10,126 bases of DNA from CAVSWN01 sp046728115 (GTDB lineage: Bacteria > Acidobacteriota > Vicinamibacteria > Vicinamibacterales > CAVVIG01), in NCBI GenBank assembly GCA_046728115.1, contig JBKPDW010000476.1, positions 1 to 10,126 of the forward strand, read 5' to 3'. A model generated the notes under the pieces. That model had not been told where the DNA came from and searched no databases. It was given only the letters and a program-made list of their open reading frames with translations. Within the stretch, counting starts at the first letter, position 1. Each line of letters opens with the position of its first letter. Below are positions 1 to 6,113 of this stretch, one piece after another. The translations under genes were made by a program, and so were the position numbers.

Positions 1-633
1 GGCATTCGGAACTACCTGACGGAAGAACGTATACAGAAGATCCGTGAGGAATACATCGGAACGCTGAAGGCGAAGACCAGCATTCGCGTGATGCTCGAGC
101 CGCCCCGACAGACGATTGCGACTGCTGACAGTCCGGCTCGAGGTCCCGCCGATGCGCCGATCGAGCTGGTCGAGTTCTCGGATTTTCAGTGTCCCTTTTG
201 TCTCCGCGCCGATCCGACCATCAGGCAGGTCTTGACGACCTACGGCGACCGCGTGCGGTTGGTCTATCGCCATTACCCTTTGCCCAACCATCCGAACGCG
301 CGTCCTGCCGCGGAGGCCGCCGTCTGCGCCGACGATCAAGGCAAGTTCTGGCCGTACCACGACCGGTTGTTTGCCGACCCCGCGCGTCTGGGATCGGCCG
401 ATTTGAAGCAACACGCCGCCGATCTGGGGCTGGACACGGCCAAGTTCAACGCCTGCGTGGACGGTCGTCAGTCCAAGCCCCGTGTGGACGCCGATGTGCG
501 CGCTGGCGAAGAAGCTGGTGTCAATGGGACTCCCTCATTCTTCATCAACGGCCGGATGCTCAGCGGCGCGCAGCCGTTCGACGTGTTCAAGCGCATCATC
601 GACGAAGAGCTCGAACTCAAACATACCCGCTAG
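1..633 (+). CDS. DsbA-like thioredoxin-fold disulfide oxidoreductase (5' end outside window)
   Basis: The frame is open from the first base to a TAG stop at 631-633, so the gene starts upstream; 210 residues are visible. The thioredoxin-fold domain starts near residue 50 and carries a CPFC redox pair (visible residues 64 and 67; codons at 190 and 199) after a VEFSDFQ strand. It also has the helical insertion typical of DsbA-like proteins and the cis-proline motif GTPSFFINGR (Pro178). This fits the DSBA-like/Thioredoxin_4 group of periplasmic thiol-disulfide oxidoreductases. The first ~40 visible residues (basic-acidic helix, then VMLEPPRQ) resemble the end of a SurA/PpiC-type N-terminal chaperone helix and suggest a two-domain protein; that is inference. 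An internal GTG/ATG at 88-93 could start a shorter form, but the open frame upstream encodes plausible helical protein, so I treat it as internal. Redox role and secretion are family inference, since the signal peptide would lie outside the window. Confidence 0.85.
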   Translation, partial: GIRNYLTEERIQKIREEYIGTLKAKTSIRVMLEPPRQTIATADSPARGPADAPIELVEFSDFQCPFCLRADPTIRQVLTTYGDRVRLVYRHYPLPNHPNARPAAEAAVCADDQGKFWPYHDRLFADPARLGSADLKQHAADLGLDTAKFNACVDGRQSKPRVDADVRAGEEAGVNGTPSFFINGRMLSGAQPFDVFKRIIDEELELKHTR

Positions 634-689
634 ATCGCAGCAGCCGAGATCGCGACCACAGCAGCAGTCGCGATGAACGTTCTCCTCAT
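630..689 (-). CDS. Tiny ORF with strong RBS, signal-peptide-like (19 aa, possible gene remnant)
   Basis: On the minus strand a perfect AGGAGG (bases 703-698) lies 8 nt before an ATG at 689-687. The ORF reads MRRTFIATAAVVAISAAAI and stops at 632-630, overlapping the stop codon of the opposite-strand DsbA-like gene. Two arginines followed by a small hydrophobic, alanine-rich core look like the n- and h-regions of a signal peptide or a single membrane helix. The ORF lies 124 nt downstream of the rhomboid stop, on the same strand. It may be the surviving 5' end of a secreted-protein gene cut off by a rearrangement, a small membrane peptide, or chance. The ribosome binding site is better than those of most full-length genes here, which is the main reason to list it. 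Confidence 0.35.
   Translation of the reverse strand: MRRTFIATAAVVAISAAAI
649..674. terminator. Weak hairpin, possible terminator of the DsbA-like gene
   Basis: An 8-bp perfect inverted repeat (ATCGCGAC at 649-656, GTCGCGAT at 667-674) with a 10-nt loop begins 16 bases after the DsbA-like stop codon. No T-tract follows on either strand, so it is not a classical intrinsic terminator. It also lies inside the tiny minus-strand ORF, where alanine-rich codons could give such a repeat by chance. Confidence 0.25.
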
Positions 690-735
690 TCCGAACACCT
701 CCTGATTCTCACGAGGAGGCTCGCAAGAGTCGGTG

Positions 736-757
736 CCACGGCACGAGTCCGCCGTGG
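736..757. terminator. Weak hairpin downstream of the rhomboid operon
   Basis: A 7-bp GC-rich perfect inverted repeat (CCACGGC at 736-742, GCCGTGG at 751-757) with an 8-nt loop lies 55 nt past the rhomboid stop codon on the minus strand. It is in the right place to end the minus-strand operon but has no T-rich tail. It is at best a Rho-assisted or pausing structure. Confidence 0.25.
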
Positions 758-812
758 GCGGAAGACTGCGACGTTACGGACGGGCGACTCGGACAGTGTC
801 GGTGGGAGCCGA

Positions 813-1676
813 TTACAGGCGGAACAACGACAGGCCGTGCAGAATGGAAACGACGATGGCGATGAACGTAGCCGCGAGGCAGATTACCGCGACCAGCAGA
901 TGATCGCCGCGCTCGCGCGTCATTGGGTTGAGAAATGCCGACGTGAGGTATCCGCCGGCGAAACCGCCGGCATGCGCGTAATTGTCGACGCCAGGCATGA
1001 TCAGACCGAACACGAACAGCGTCAGCGCATAGCCCATCGCCTGTTGTTTGACCAGACTGCTGCCCCTCCGGCCGTAGTGGACCAGAGCTCCCAGCAATCC
1101 GAAAATCGGCGCCGAGGCGCCGACCGTGAATCCGGCGCCGCGCAGAAAGAAGATCGGCGTGTTGCCGAGCACGGTACCGGCGACGGAGCTCAGGAGAAAG
1201 CCGCACACGCCGGCTATCGTATAGATGATCACGGTGCGTGCCGGTCCGATGACGTCAGCCGTTGCCGGCCCGAGTTGACGGACCCACAACATGTTGAAGA
1301 GGATGTGAAGGAGCCCGCCGTGCAGCCAGCCCGCGCTGAGCACGGTCCACCATCGTCCGAACTCGAAAACCGGAATCGCTCCGCTCGCGCCGAAGAGAAA
1401 CAGCACTGAAGTGCTCGGCGCGAGAATGGACATCATGCTGTCCATCCTGATCGCTCCGCCAGACGCGAGAAGCATCACGATGTACAGCGCCGACGAGGCG
1501 CCGATCACGAGCGGCACGAACCCGAGGTCGGCACCAAGGCGACGCAGGAGCGGGCCAAATCCCCACAGGCCGGGGTTCGCTCGGCCGCACGTATAGCACT
1601 TGTCGTCGCGCACGCCGACGAGCGATCCGCACGACGGACAGACGACAGAACCAGTTGTTCGGCGCCCGAGCACCAC
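813..1676 (-). CDS. Rhomboid-family intramembrane serine protease with N-terminal zinc ribbon
   Basis: This 287-aa multi-pass membrane protein belongs to the rhomboid family, which cleaves transmembrane segments of substrate proteins within the membrane. Residues 13-31 hold two cysteine pairs (CPSCG and CYTCG), a short zinc ribbon expected to face the cytoplasm. The rhomboid core follows: HGGLLHILFN (His119, His124, Asn128, the oxyanion and structural motif), GASAPIFGLLGA with catalytic Ser188, and NYAHAGGFAGG with catalytic His235. The usual GxSG is GASA here; the Ser/His dyad is intact, so activity is still likely. The start is GTG at 1676: a TGA lies in frame four codons upstream, so no earlier start is possible, and no clear Shine-Dalgarno is visible. 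It is the last gene of a three-gene minus-strand operon, 30 nt after the membrane-protein gene. The substrate is unknown. Confidence 0.9.
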   Translation of the reverse strand: MVLGRRTTGSVVCPSCGSLVGVRDDKCYTCGRANPGLWGFGPLLRRLGADLGFVPLVIGASSALYIVMLLASGGAIRMDSMMSILAPSTSVLFLFGASGAIPVFEFGRWWTVLSAGWLHGGLLHILFNMLWVRQLGPATADVIGPARTVIIYTIAGVCGFLLSSVAGTVLGNTPIFFLRGAGFTVGASAPIFGLLGALVHYGRRGSSLVKQQAMGYALTLFVFGLIMPGVDNYAHAGGFAGGYLTSAFLNPMTRERGDHLLVAVICLAATFIAIVVSILHGLSLFRL

Positions 1677-1706
1677 GAAATCATATCAAACAGGCTTGCA
1701 GCGACT

Positions 1707-2186
1707 TCAGATCCTGACCATGGCACCGATGATGACGCCGTAGATGACGTGCGCAAGGATGTTCAAGACGAACGTGCTTCGGCCGTAATTCAACATGAGG
1801 AAACCCGGCGGCTCGATCAGCGCGACCTCGTTTGCCGCGGTGTCGGGCGTGCCCATGCGAGGGTGGACGATCGGCAGGAGCACGTTCACGAGAACCGTGG
1901 ACACGAACAACGCGTGCAACGCCCCAATTAGACCGCCGATCCACCACGAGCTCCTCCCGAGTACTTTGAACGTGAGGCCGTAGGCCAGCGCGAACCCGAG
2001 CCCGAGGATGAAGTGAAACACGTACCCGATCGCCTTCGCTTTGCGGCGGTTGTCTGAAACCGTCGTTCCCAACAGAAACGCAAGGTCCATGCGCGTGAAA
2101 CCGAGCTCGCTGGCGCCTCGCACCAGCGTCGTCAGGACCAGCGTGCCGATTGCGCCAGCCACGAGACAGGAAACGATTGAAGTCAC
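1707..2186 (-). CDS. Conserved hypothetical four-helix membrane protein
   Basis: I recognise no function. The chosen start is the GTG at 2186, giving 159 aa and a 4-bp GTGA overlap with the stop of the GH15 gene, which implies translational coupling. The frame stays open further upstream, but that part overlaps the GH15 gene and looks like its shadow. Four hydrophobic segments are visible, at about residues 3-22, 53-75, 83-105 and 139-157. Between them are conserved-looking motifs: a TRMDLAFLLGT loop after TM1, a VHPRMGTP loop after TM3, and EPPGFLMLNYGR before TM4. I recall similar uncharacterised small membrane proteins in Actinobacteria and other phyla, with the same pattern of MD..xxLG, HPRM and PPGF..LNYG; this is memory, not a search. 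It sits between a glycosidase and a rhomboid protease, which gives no direct functional clue. Confidence 0.75.
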   Translation of the reverse strand: MTSIVSCLVAGAIGTLVLTTLVRGASELGFTRMDLAFLLGTTVSDNRRKAKAIGYVFHFILGLGFALAYGLTFKVLGRSSWWIGGLIGALHALFVSTVLVNVLLPIVHPRMGTPDTAANEVALIEPPGFLMLNYGRSTFVLNILAHVIYGVIIGAMVRI

Positions 2187-3958
2187 TGTATGGCCAATGC
2201 TGCGTCGATGAGGGCGAGGTGGACGAGCGCCTGCGGAAAATTGCCCAGGAACGTCCCGCATTGGGGGTCGACTTCTTCCGCGAACAGGCCGACGTCGTTT
2301 GCGCGCGCCACGAGTCTGTCCATGAGGGCTGCCGCTTCGCTGCCGCGGCCAGCCCGCGCCAAAGCGCTCACCAGCCAGAATGAACAGTTGAGAAAACAAC
2401 CTTCTCCACCCGGGAGACCATCGTCCGCGTGGTATCGATAGACGACGTCGCCGTCGCGAAGCGTGCGGGAGATCGCATCGATGGTGCCCTGGACCCGGGC
2501 TGAACGCGGATCACCGTACTTGACGGTGGGGAGCATCAACAGGCTCGCATCGACGTCGCCGCTTCCGGCCAAGCGGGTATAGCTGCGCAGGGAGTCCGAC
2601 CAGCATTCGCGCTCGACGAAATTACGAATGGCAGACGCCTCTCGGTCCCAACGCGCCGCATGCTGCCATGGCACTTCCCCGCGATCGGCGAGCCGGCGTG
2701 CCCGATCGAGCGCAACCCAGCACATGACCTTCGAGTGCGTGAAGTGAAAGGGTCCGTTGCGGACTTCCCAGATCCCGGAGTCGGGTTTGCGCCAGATATC
2801 GCACACGTGGTCGGCGATGCGGCCCATCAGCGCACCGGTATCGCTATCGAGGCGGTGATGTCCCTCGCTGTACAACCACGCCGTCTCGAGCAGGTCGCCG
2901 TAGACGTCGTGCTGCGCCTGCTCGAGCGCGCTGTTGCCGAGGCGAACGGGCCGCGATCGTTTGTAGCCTGCCAGTGGCATTTCACGTTCCGGGAATCCGA
3001 GACCGCCATCGAGCTTGTACAGCACGTGAACTTCCGGCTCCGTCAGCGCGGTGGCCTGCATGAACCACCAGAAGGCCGATCGCGCCTCGTCCACGCAGCC
3101 GAGTTGCAGGAGCGCGTCGATGAGAAAGTTGGAGTCGCGGATCCAGCAGAAGCGGTAGTCCCAATTGCGTGTGCCGCCGATCTCCTCGGGGAGCGACGTG
3201 GTCGGCGCGGCGACCGACGACCCGGATGGCGCGTAAATCAGCAGCTTCAAGACCAACGCACTGCGCCGAACGGCCTCGGCCCATGGTCCCTTGTAGTCGA
3301 GCTTTGCCGTCCACTGTTCCCAGAAACGGATCGTCGCGGACAGACGCGACGCGACGGCTGCCTGGCTCGGGAAAACCAGCGGCTCGGCATAAGCGGCCGA
3401 GAGCGCAATCGTCGCGGAGGCGCCGGCGCGGATGTCGAACCGTGCCACAGCATCCAGCCCCTGCCATTCGGGCGTTCCGGCGTTCCAGCTTGCAATCGCA
3501 ACGGCGTCGCTTCCGCAGAGGGCGACCGGAAAGCCCCAGCGCCATCCGGTGCGCGGAGTCTGGCTTGCGTACTGAAAGCGCGGCGAGCACAGCCATCGCA
3601 TCGGCACCGTCCCCGAGAGCCCCTCGATCGATCGCACCAGCTCGCGCATCGGAGGCAGACGATCGTCGGGAAGAGTCATGGCGTCGACGACCCGCAGCGA
3701 TCCGCGATCCGTTCTGAACGTCGTCTCCAGCGCGTTCGTGTTTGGAAGATATCGACGCGAGGCCGTAAACGGAACCTGCGGCTGCAGCTCGAACGCGCCG
3801 CCGCGCTCGGCGTCGAGAATCGCGGCGCAGATGCTCGGCGAATCGAGATTCGGCAGACACAGCCAGTCGATGGCACCGTCCCGTGCGACGAGCGCCGCGG
3901 TGCGACCGTCGCCGATCAAGGCATAGTCCTCAATGGGCGCGTAGCCTGCCGTGCGCAT
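2183..3958 (-). CDS. Glycoside hydrolase family 15 protein (glucoamylase/trehalase-like)
   Basis: This 591-aa protein has the full-length GH15 architecture: an N-terminal beta-sandwich (about residues 1-230, opening with the typical YxPIEDYALIGDGRTAALV) and an (alpha/alpha)6 barrel. Family motifs are GGTRNWDYRFCWIRDS at the start of the barrel, PDSGIWEVR with the likely catalytic acid Glu398, and GLFAEEVDP followed by GTFLGNFPQALVHLALI, with the likely base at Glu561 or Glu562. GH15 enzymes invert and release glucose from alpha-glucosides. Close relatives of this bacterial subgroup include mycobacterial trehalase as well as glucoamylase-like enzymes, so trehalose or malto-oligosaccharide is the likely substrate; I cannot decide between them. 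There is no signal peptide, so it is probably cytoplasmic. It is the first gene of the minus-strand operon and shares a 4-bp overlap with the next gene. The ATG at 3958 is right at the conserved N-terminus. Confidence 0.93.
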   Translation of the reverse strand: MRTAGYAPIEDYALIGDGRTAALVARDGAIDWLCLPNLDSPSICAAILDAERGGAFELQPQVPFTASRRYLPNTNALETTFRTDRGSLRVVDAMTLPDDRLPPMRELVRSIEGLSGTVPMRWLCSPRFQYASQTPRTGWRWGFPVALCGSDAVAIASWNAGTPEWQGLDAVARFDIRAGASATIALSAAYAEPLVFPSQAAVASRLSATIRFWEQWTAKLDYKGPWAEAVRRSALVLKLLIYAPSGSSVAAPTTSLPEEIGGTRNWDYRFCWIRDSNFLIDALLQLGCVDEARSAFWWFMQATALTEPEVHVLYKLDGGLGFPEREMPLAGYKRSRPVRLGNSALEQAQHDVYGDLLETAWLYSEGHHRLDSDTGALMGRIADHVCDIWRKPDSGIWEVRNGPFHFTHSKVMCWVALDRARRLADRGEVPWQHAARWDREASAIRNFVERECWSDSLRSYTRLAGSGDVDASLLMLPTVKYGDPRSARVQGTIDAISRTLRDGDVVYRYHADDGLPGGEGCFLNCSFWLVSALARAGRGSEAAALMDRLVARANDVGLFAEEVDPQCGTFLGNFPQALVHLALIDAALAIQ

Positions 3959-3989
3959 GTGCGAAATCGCTGATGCAAGAAGCGGGACC

Positions 3990-4001
3990 TGAGCCAGCTC
4001 A
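3990..4001. promoter_or_regulatory. Dyad TGAGC-CA-GCTCA in the divergent intergenic region (possible operator)
   Basis: A perfect 5-bp inverted repeat with a 2-bp centre lies in the middle of the 86-bp gap between the divergent GH15 operon and the ABC operon. It sits 13 bp upstream of the TAGAAT hexamer, that is, over the -35 zone of the plus-strand promoter candidate. That is a suitable place for a repressor or activator. A 10-bp dyad can easily arise by chance, so this stays a candidate. Confidence 0.25.
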
Positions 4002-4014
4002 AGCGTCTACAGAG

Positions 4015-4020
4015 TAGAAT
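4015..4020 (+). promoter_or_regulatory. Candidate -10 box (TAGAAT) for the ABC operon
   Basis: TAGAAT matches the sigma-70 -10 consensus at 5 of 6 positions. It lies 24 bp before the ATG at 4045, which would leave a 5' leader of roughly 15-20 nt. No good -35 hexamer is visible at 16-18 bp spacing; the dyad occupies that zone. The TAG is also the in-frame stop that fixes the upstream limit of the first permease gene. Confidence 0.35.
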
Positions 4021-4044
4021 CGAAGGCGTGCCGGATCCCACACC

Positions 4045-4908
4045 ATGCGGGGACGCGTCACCATCGCATTCCTTATCGCAGCTGCGCTCGCCGGTGCGGC
4101 GCTTACAGCGCAGCCAGTAAATCCGGATTCACCACCGGCAGCCGTCCTCGTGTCGCGTCAGCTTGCGGCGCGGGCACAGGTCCGGGTGGGCGAGGTCGTC
4201 ACGCTCGCGATCGATCCGGCCGGCCGAACTAGCCGGACGTTCCGCGTGGCCGGCATTTACGAACCCACGCCCGATCCGATGCATTTCACGGCGCAGCGTC
4301 TCGAGGCGCGCGTGCATCTTCCCGACCTCTTGGATCTGATCGCCGACCCCGCCGACACGGAGTCCCGCGACTCGGTGAACACGATCAATCTGCGGCTGGA
4401 GAGTCCGACGGACGTCGCGGCGGTCACCTCCAACCTGGCCGCGCGCATGCCAGGCCTGGAGGTCCGGCCGACATCGCGTCCAGCCGACAACGATCCGTTT
4501 GCCGTCCTCGACCGCTTTCATCTGGCCATCTCCCTCGTCACTGTCACCGGCAGCACGGCATTCCTGCTGGCGCTGATGATCATTCGCGCAGATGAGCGGC
4601 GCGAAACGATTGGCGCCATGCGTCTGCTGGGCATCTCGCGACGCTCGCTGCTTCTCGAAGTGGCGCTCGAAGGACTCGTGATCGCGTCTGTCGGCGCGAT
4701 GTTCGGCATTCTCGTGGCGCTCGCCGCCGAAGGATTCGTCAACCGCGTGTTTCAGGCGCGCTACGACACGGCGCTCGTATTCCTCCGCGTGACGCCATCC
4801 ATCGCGGTGCGCTCCATCGCGATCGCCGTTCCGCTCGGCATCGCCGCGGGCATCGTCGCGTCGTGGACGCTTCTGCGCCGCAACATCCTGTCGTTGGTGG
4901 GTCGATGA
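4045..4908 (+). CDS. FtsX/MacB-type ABC transporter permease, short form lacking the usual N-terminal half
   Basis: The 287-aa product starts at ATG 4045; an in-frame TAG at 4015 excludes a longer gene. Residues 1-22 are a signal-peptide-like hydrophobic stretch ending ALTA-QP. Residues 30-150 match the second part of a MacB-type periplasmic domain: AVLVSRQLAARAQVRVGEVVTL then FRVAGIYEPTPDP. TM2 is at about 160-182, followed by the cytoplasmic coupling segment RADERRETIGAMRLLGISRR, TM3 at about 208-230 and TM4 at about 255-277. By eye it lines up with the neighbouring full-length permease from about residue 145 onward, so TM1 and the first half of the periplasmic domain are missing. If the signal peptide is cleaved, the three-helix topology still works. 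The stop overlaps the next gene as ATGA. No clear Shine-Dalgarno precedes the start. This is a permease subunit of an AttEFGH-like exporter by context. Confidence 0.82.
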   Translation: MRGRVTIAFLIAAALAGAALTAQPVNPDSPPAAVLVSRQLAARAQVRVGEVVTLAIDPAGRTSRTFRVAGIYEPTPDPMHFTAQRLEARVHLPDLLDLIADPADTESRDSVNTINLRLESPTDVAAVTSNLAARMPGLEVRPTSRPADNDPFAVLDRFHLAISLVTVTGSTAFLLALMIIRADERRETIGAMRLLGISRRSLLLEVALEGLVIASVGAMFGILVALAAEGFVNRVFQARYDTALVFLRVTPSIAVRSIAIAVPLGIAAGIVASWTLLRRNILSLVGR

Positions 4909-6113
4909 CATCGGCCTACCTCGCGTGGCGAACCGCCCGTCGTTATCGCGCCCGGACGATCCTCGCGATGATCGGTGTCGCAGTCATCGGCGCGCTGCTC
5001 TTCGACATGCTGCTCCTGTCGCACGGGCTGCTCGATTCGTTCGCCGATCTGTTGAACCGCAGCGGGTACGACGTCCGCGTTCTCGGCGGCCAGGGCATAC
5101 CGATGTCGCGGGCGCCTGTCGCAAATGCCGCGGCGCTGGCGGCAGACATCGAGCGACTGCCCGAGGTCGCCTCGGTCGCCCGTGTCCGAATGGATCCCGG
5201 AATGGCCACGTCGAAGAGCGGTGTGCAGGTCGAGGTGTACCTGATCGGCACCACGCGCACCGGATCCCGAGTCGCCTGGACGCTTGCGCAGGGCGCCGAC
5301 CTGCCGATCGAATCGATCCAGACCGAGCGGTGTCCTGTGGTCGTCGGTCGCAGACTGGCCACTGCGTTCGATCTTCAGCCCGGGTCGATGCTGCGGCTCC
5401 GCGCCAGCGACATTGCGCGCTCTGCGCTTCCCGATATGACGTGCCAGGTCGTCGGCATTGGTGATTCGTTGTTTTCCACGGCCGACAGCTACGACGTGCT
5501 CACGACCCTGGAAGGTCTTCGGCAGATCAAAGGAGGCGTCAGCGACGACGCCGTCGACGTCGTTCTTGTTGCGAGTCGACCCGAAGCGGGACCCGCCGCC
5601 GCTGTGAGTGCCATCACGAAGCTTCGGCGCGACATCGGGGTCTATTCGAACGAAGACGTCCTCGTGCAGTTCAACCAGAACGGGTTCGCCTATTTCCGCC
5701 AGATCTCCGTGGTGCTGTCGAGCATCACCATTGTTTTCACCTTTCTGCTCGTCGCGACGATCCTGACGGTCTCGACGAACCAACGACTGGGCGAGATCGC
5801 TGCACTGCGCGCGCTCGGCATCGGCCGTCCCCGCATTGCCGCCATGCTGCTGTGGGAGTCCGCGCTGATCGTGGGCGGAGGCGGCCTTCTGGCGCTCCCA
5901 CTCGGCGGCCTGGTCGCCTCGGGTCTCGATCGCATCCTGAAACAAATGCCCGGCGTTCCGGAGGCGCTGCACTTCTTCGTGTTCGGGACCAGCGCCCTCG
6001 CGCTGCATCTGACGCTGCTGTCCGTCACGGCCGTCATCGCGGCCGCGTATCCGATCTGGCTGACGGCGCGTCTGCCGATCGCGGCGACGCTGCGACGCGA
6101 GGTCGTCGGATGA
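4905..6113 (+). CDS. FtsX/MacB-type ABC transporter permease, full length
   Basis: This 402-aa inner-membrane permease has the canonical four-helix FtsX layout. A basic N-terminal amphipathic stretch (WRTARRYRART) precedes TM1 at about 18-38. A large periplasmic domain spans about 40-262 and includes CPVVVGRRLATAFDLQPGSML and CQVVGIGDSLF. TM2 is at about 266-290, the coupling segment TNQRLGEIAALRALGIGRPRI at about 293-313, TM3 at about 316-338 and TM4 at about 369-392. I chose ATG 4905: it overlaps the preceding stop as ATGA and has a GTTGGTGGG purine-rich sequence just upstream. The frame extends 14 codons further upstream, but those residues have no permease character. Proteins of this type are mechanotransmitters that couple ATP hydrolysis to periplasmic events such as lipoprotein or lipid extraction. 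The substrate is unknown. Confidence 0.9.
   Translation: MTSAYLAWRTARRYRARTILAMIGVAVIGALLFDMLLLSHGLLDSFADLLNRSGYDVRVLGGQGIPMSRAPVANAAALAADIERLPEVASVARVRMDPGMATSKSGVQVEVYLIGTTRTGSRVAWTLAQGADLPIESIQTERCPVVVGRRLATAFDLQPGSMLRLRASDIARSALPDMTCQVVGIGDSLFSTADSYDVLTTLEGLRQIKGGVSDDAVDVVLVASRPEAGPAAAVSAITKLRRDIGVYSNEDVLVQFNQNGFAYFRQISVVLSSITIVFTFLLVATILTVSTNQRLGEIAALRALGIGRPRIAAMLLWESALIVGGGGLLALPLGGLVASGLDRILKQMPGVPEALHFFVFGTSALALHLTLLSVTAVIAAAYPIWLTARLPIAATLRREVVG

Noticed and set aside
189..1409. 406-codon plus-strand frame running from the DsbA-like gene into the rhomboid gene
   Set aside because: It crosses two well-supported genes in the wrong frame or strand and is Arg-rich without recognisable motifs.
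2187..2399. Upstream extension of the small membrane protein
   Set aside because: The extra residues are Arg/Gly/Pro-rich and overlap the conserved C-terminus of the GH15 enzyme; the GTG at 2186 gives a proper coupled start.
2660..3973. 437-codon open frame on the plus strand antisense to the GH15 gene
   Set aside because: It is Arg/Ala-rich with no domain motif, and lies entirely over a gene with clear catalytic motifs; long antisense frames are expected in GC-rich coding DNA.
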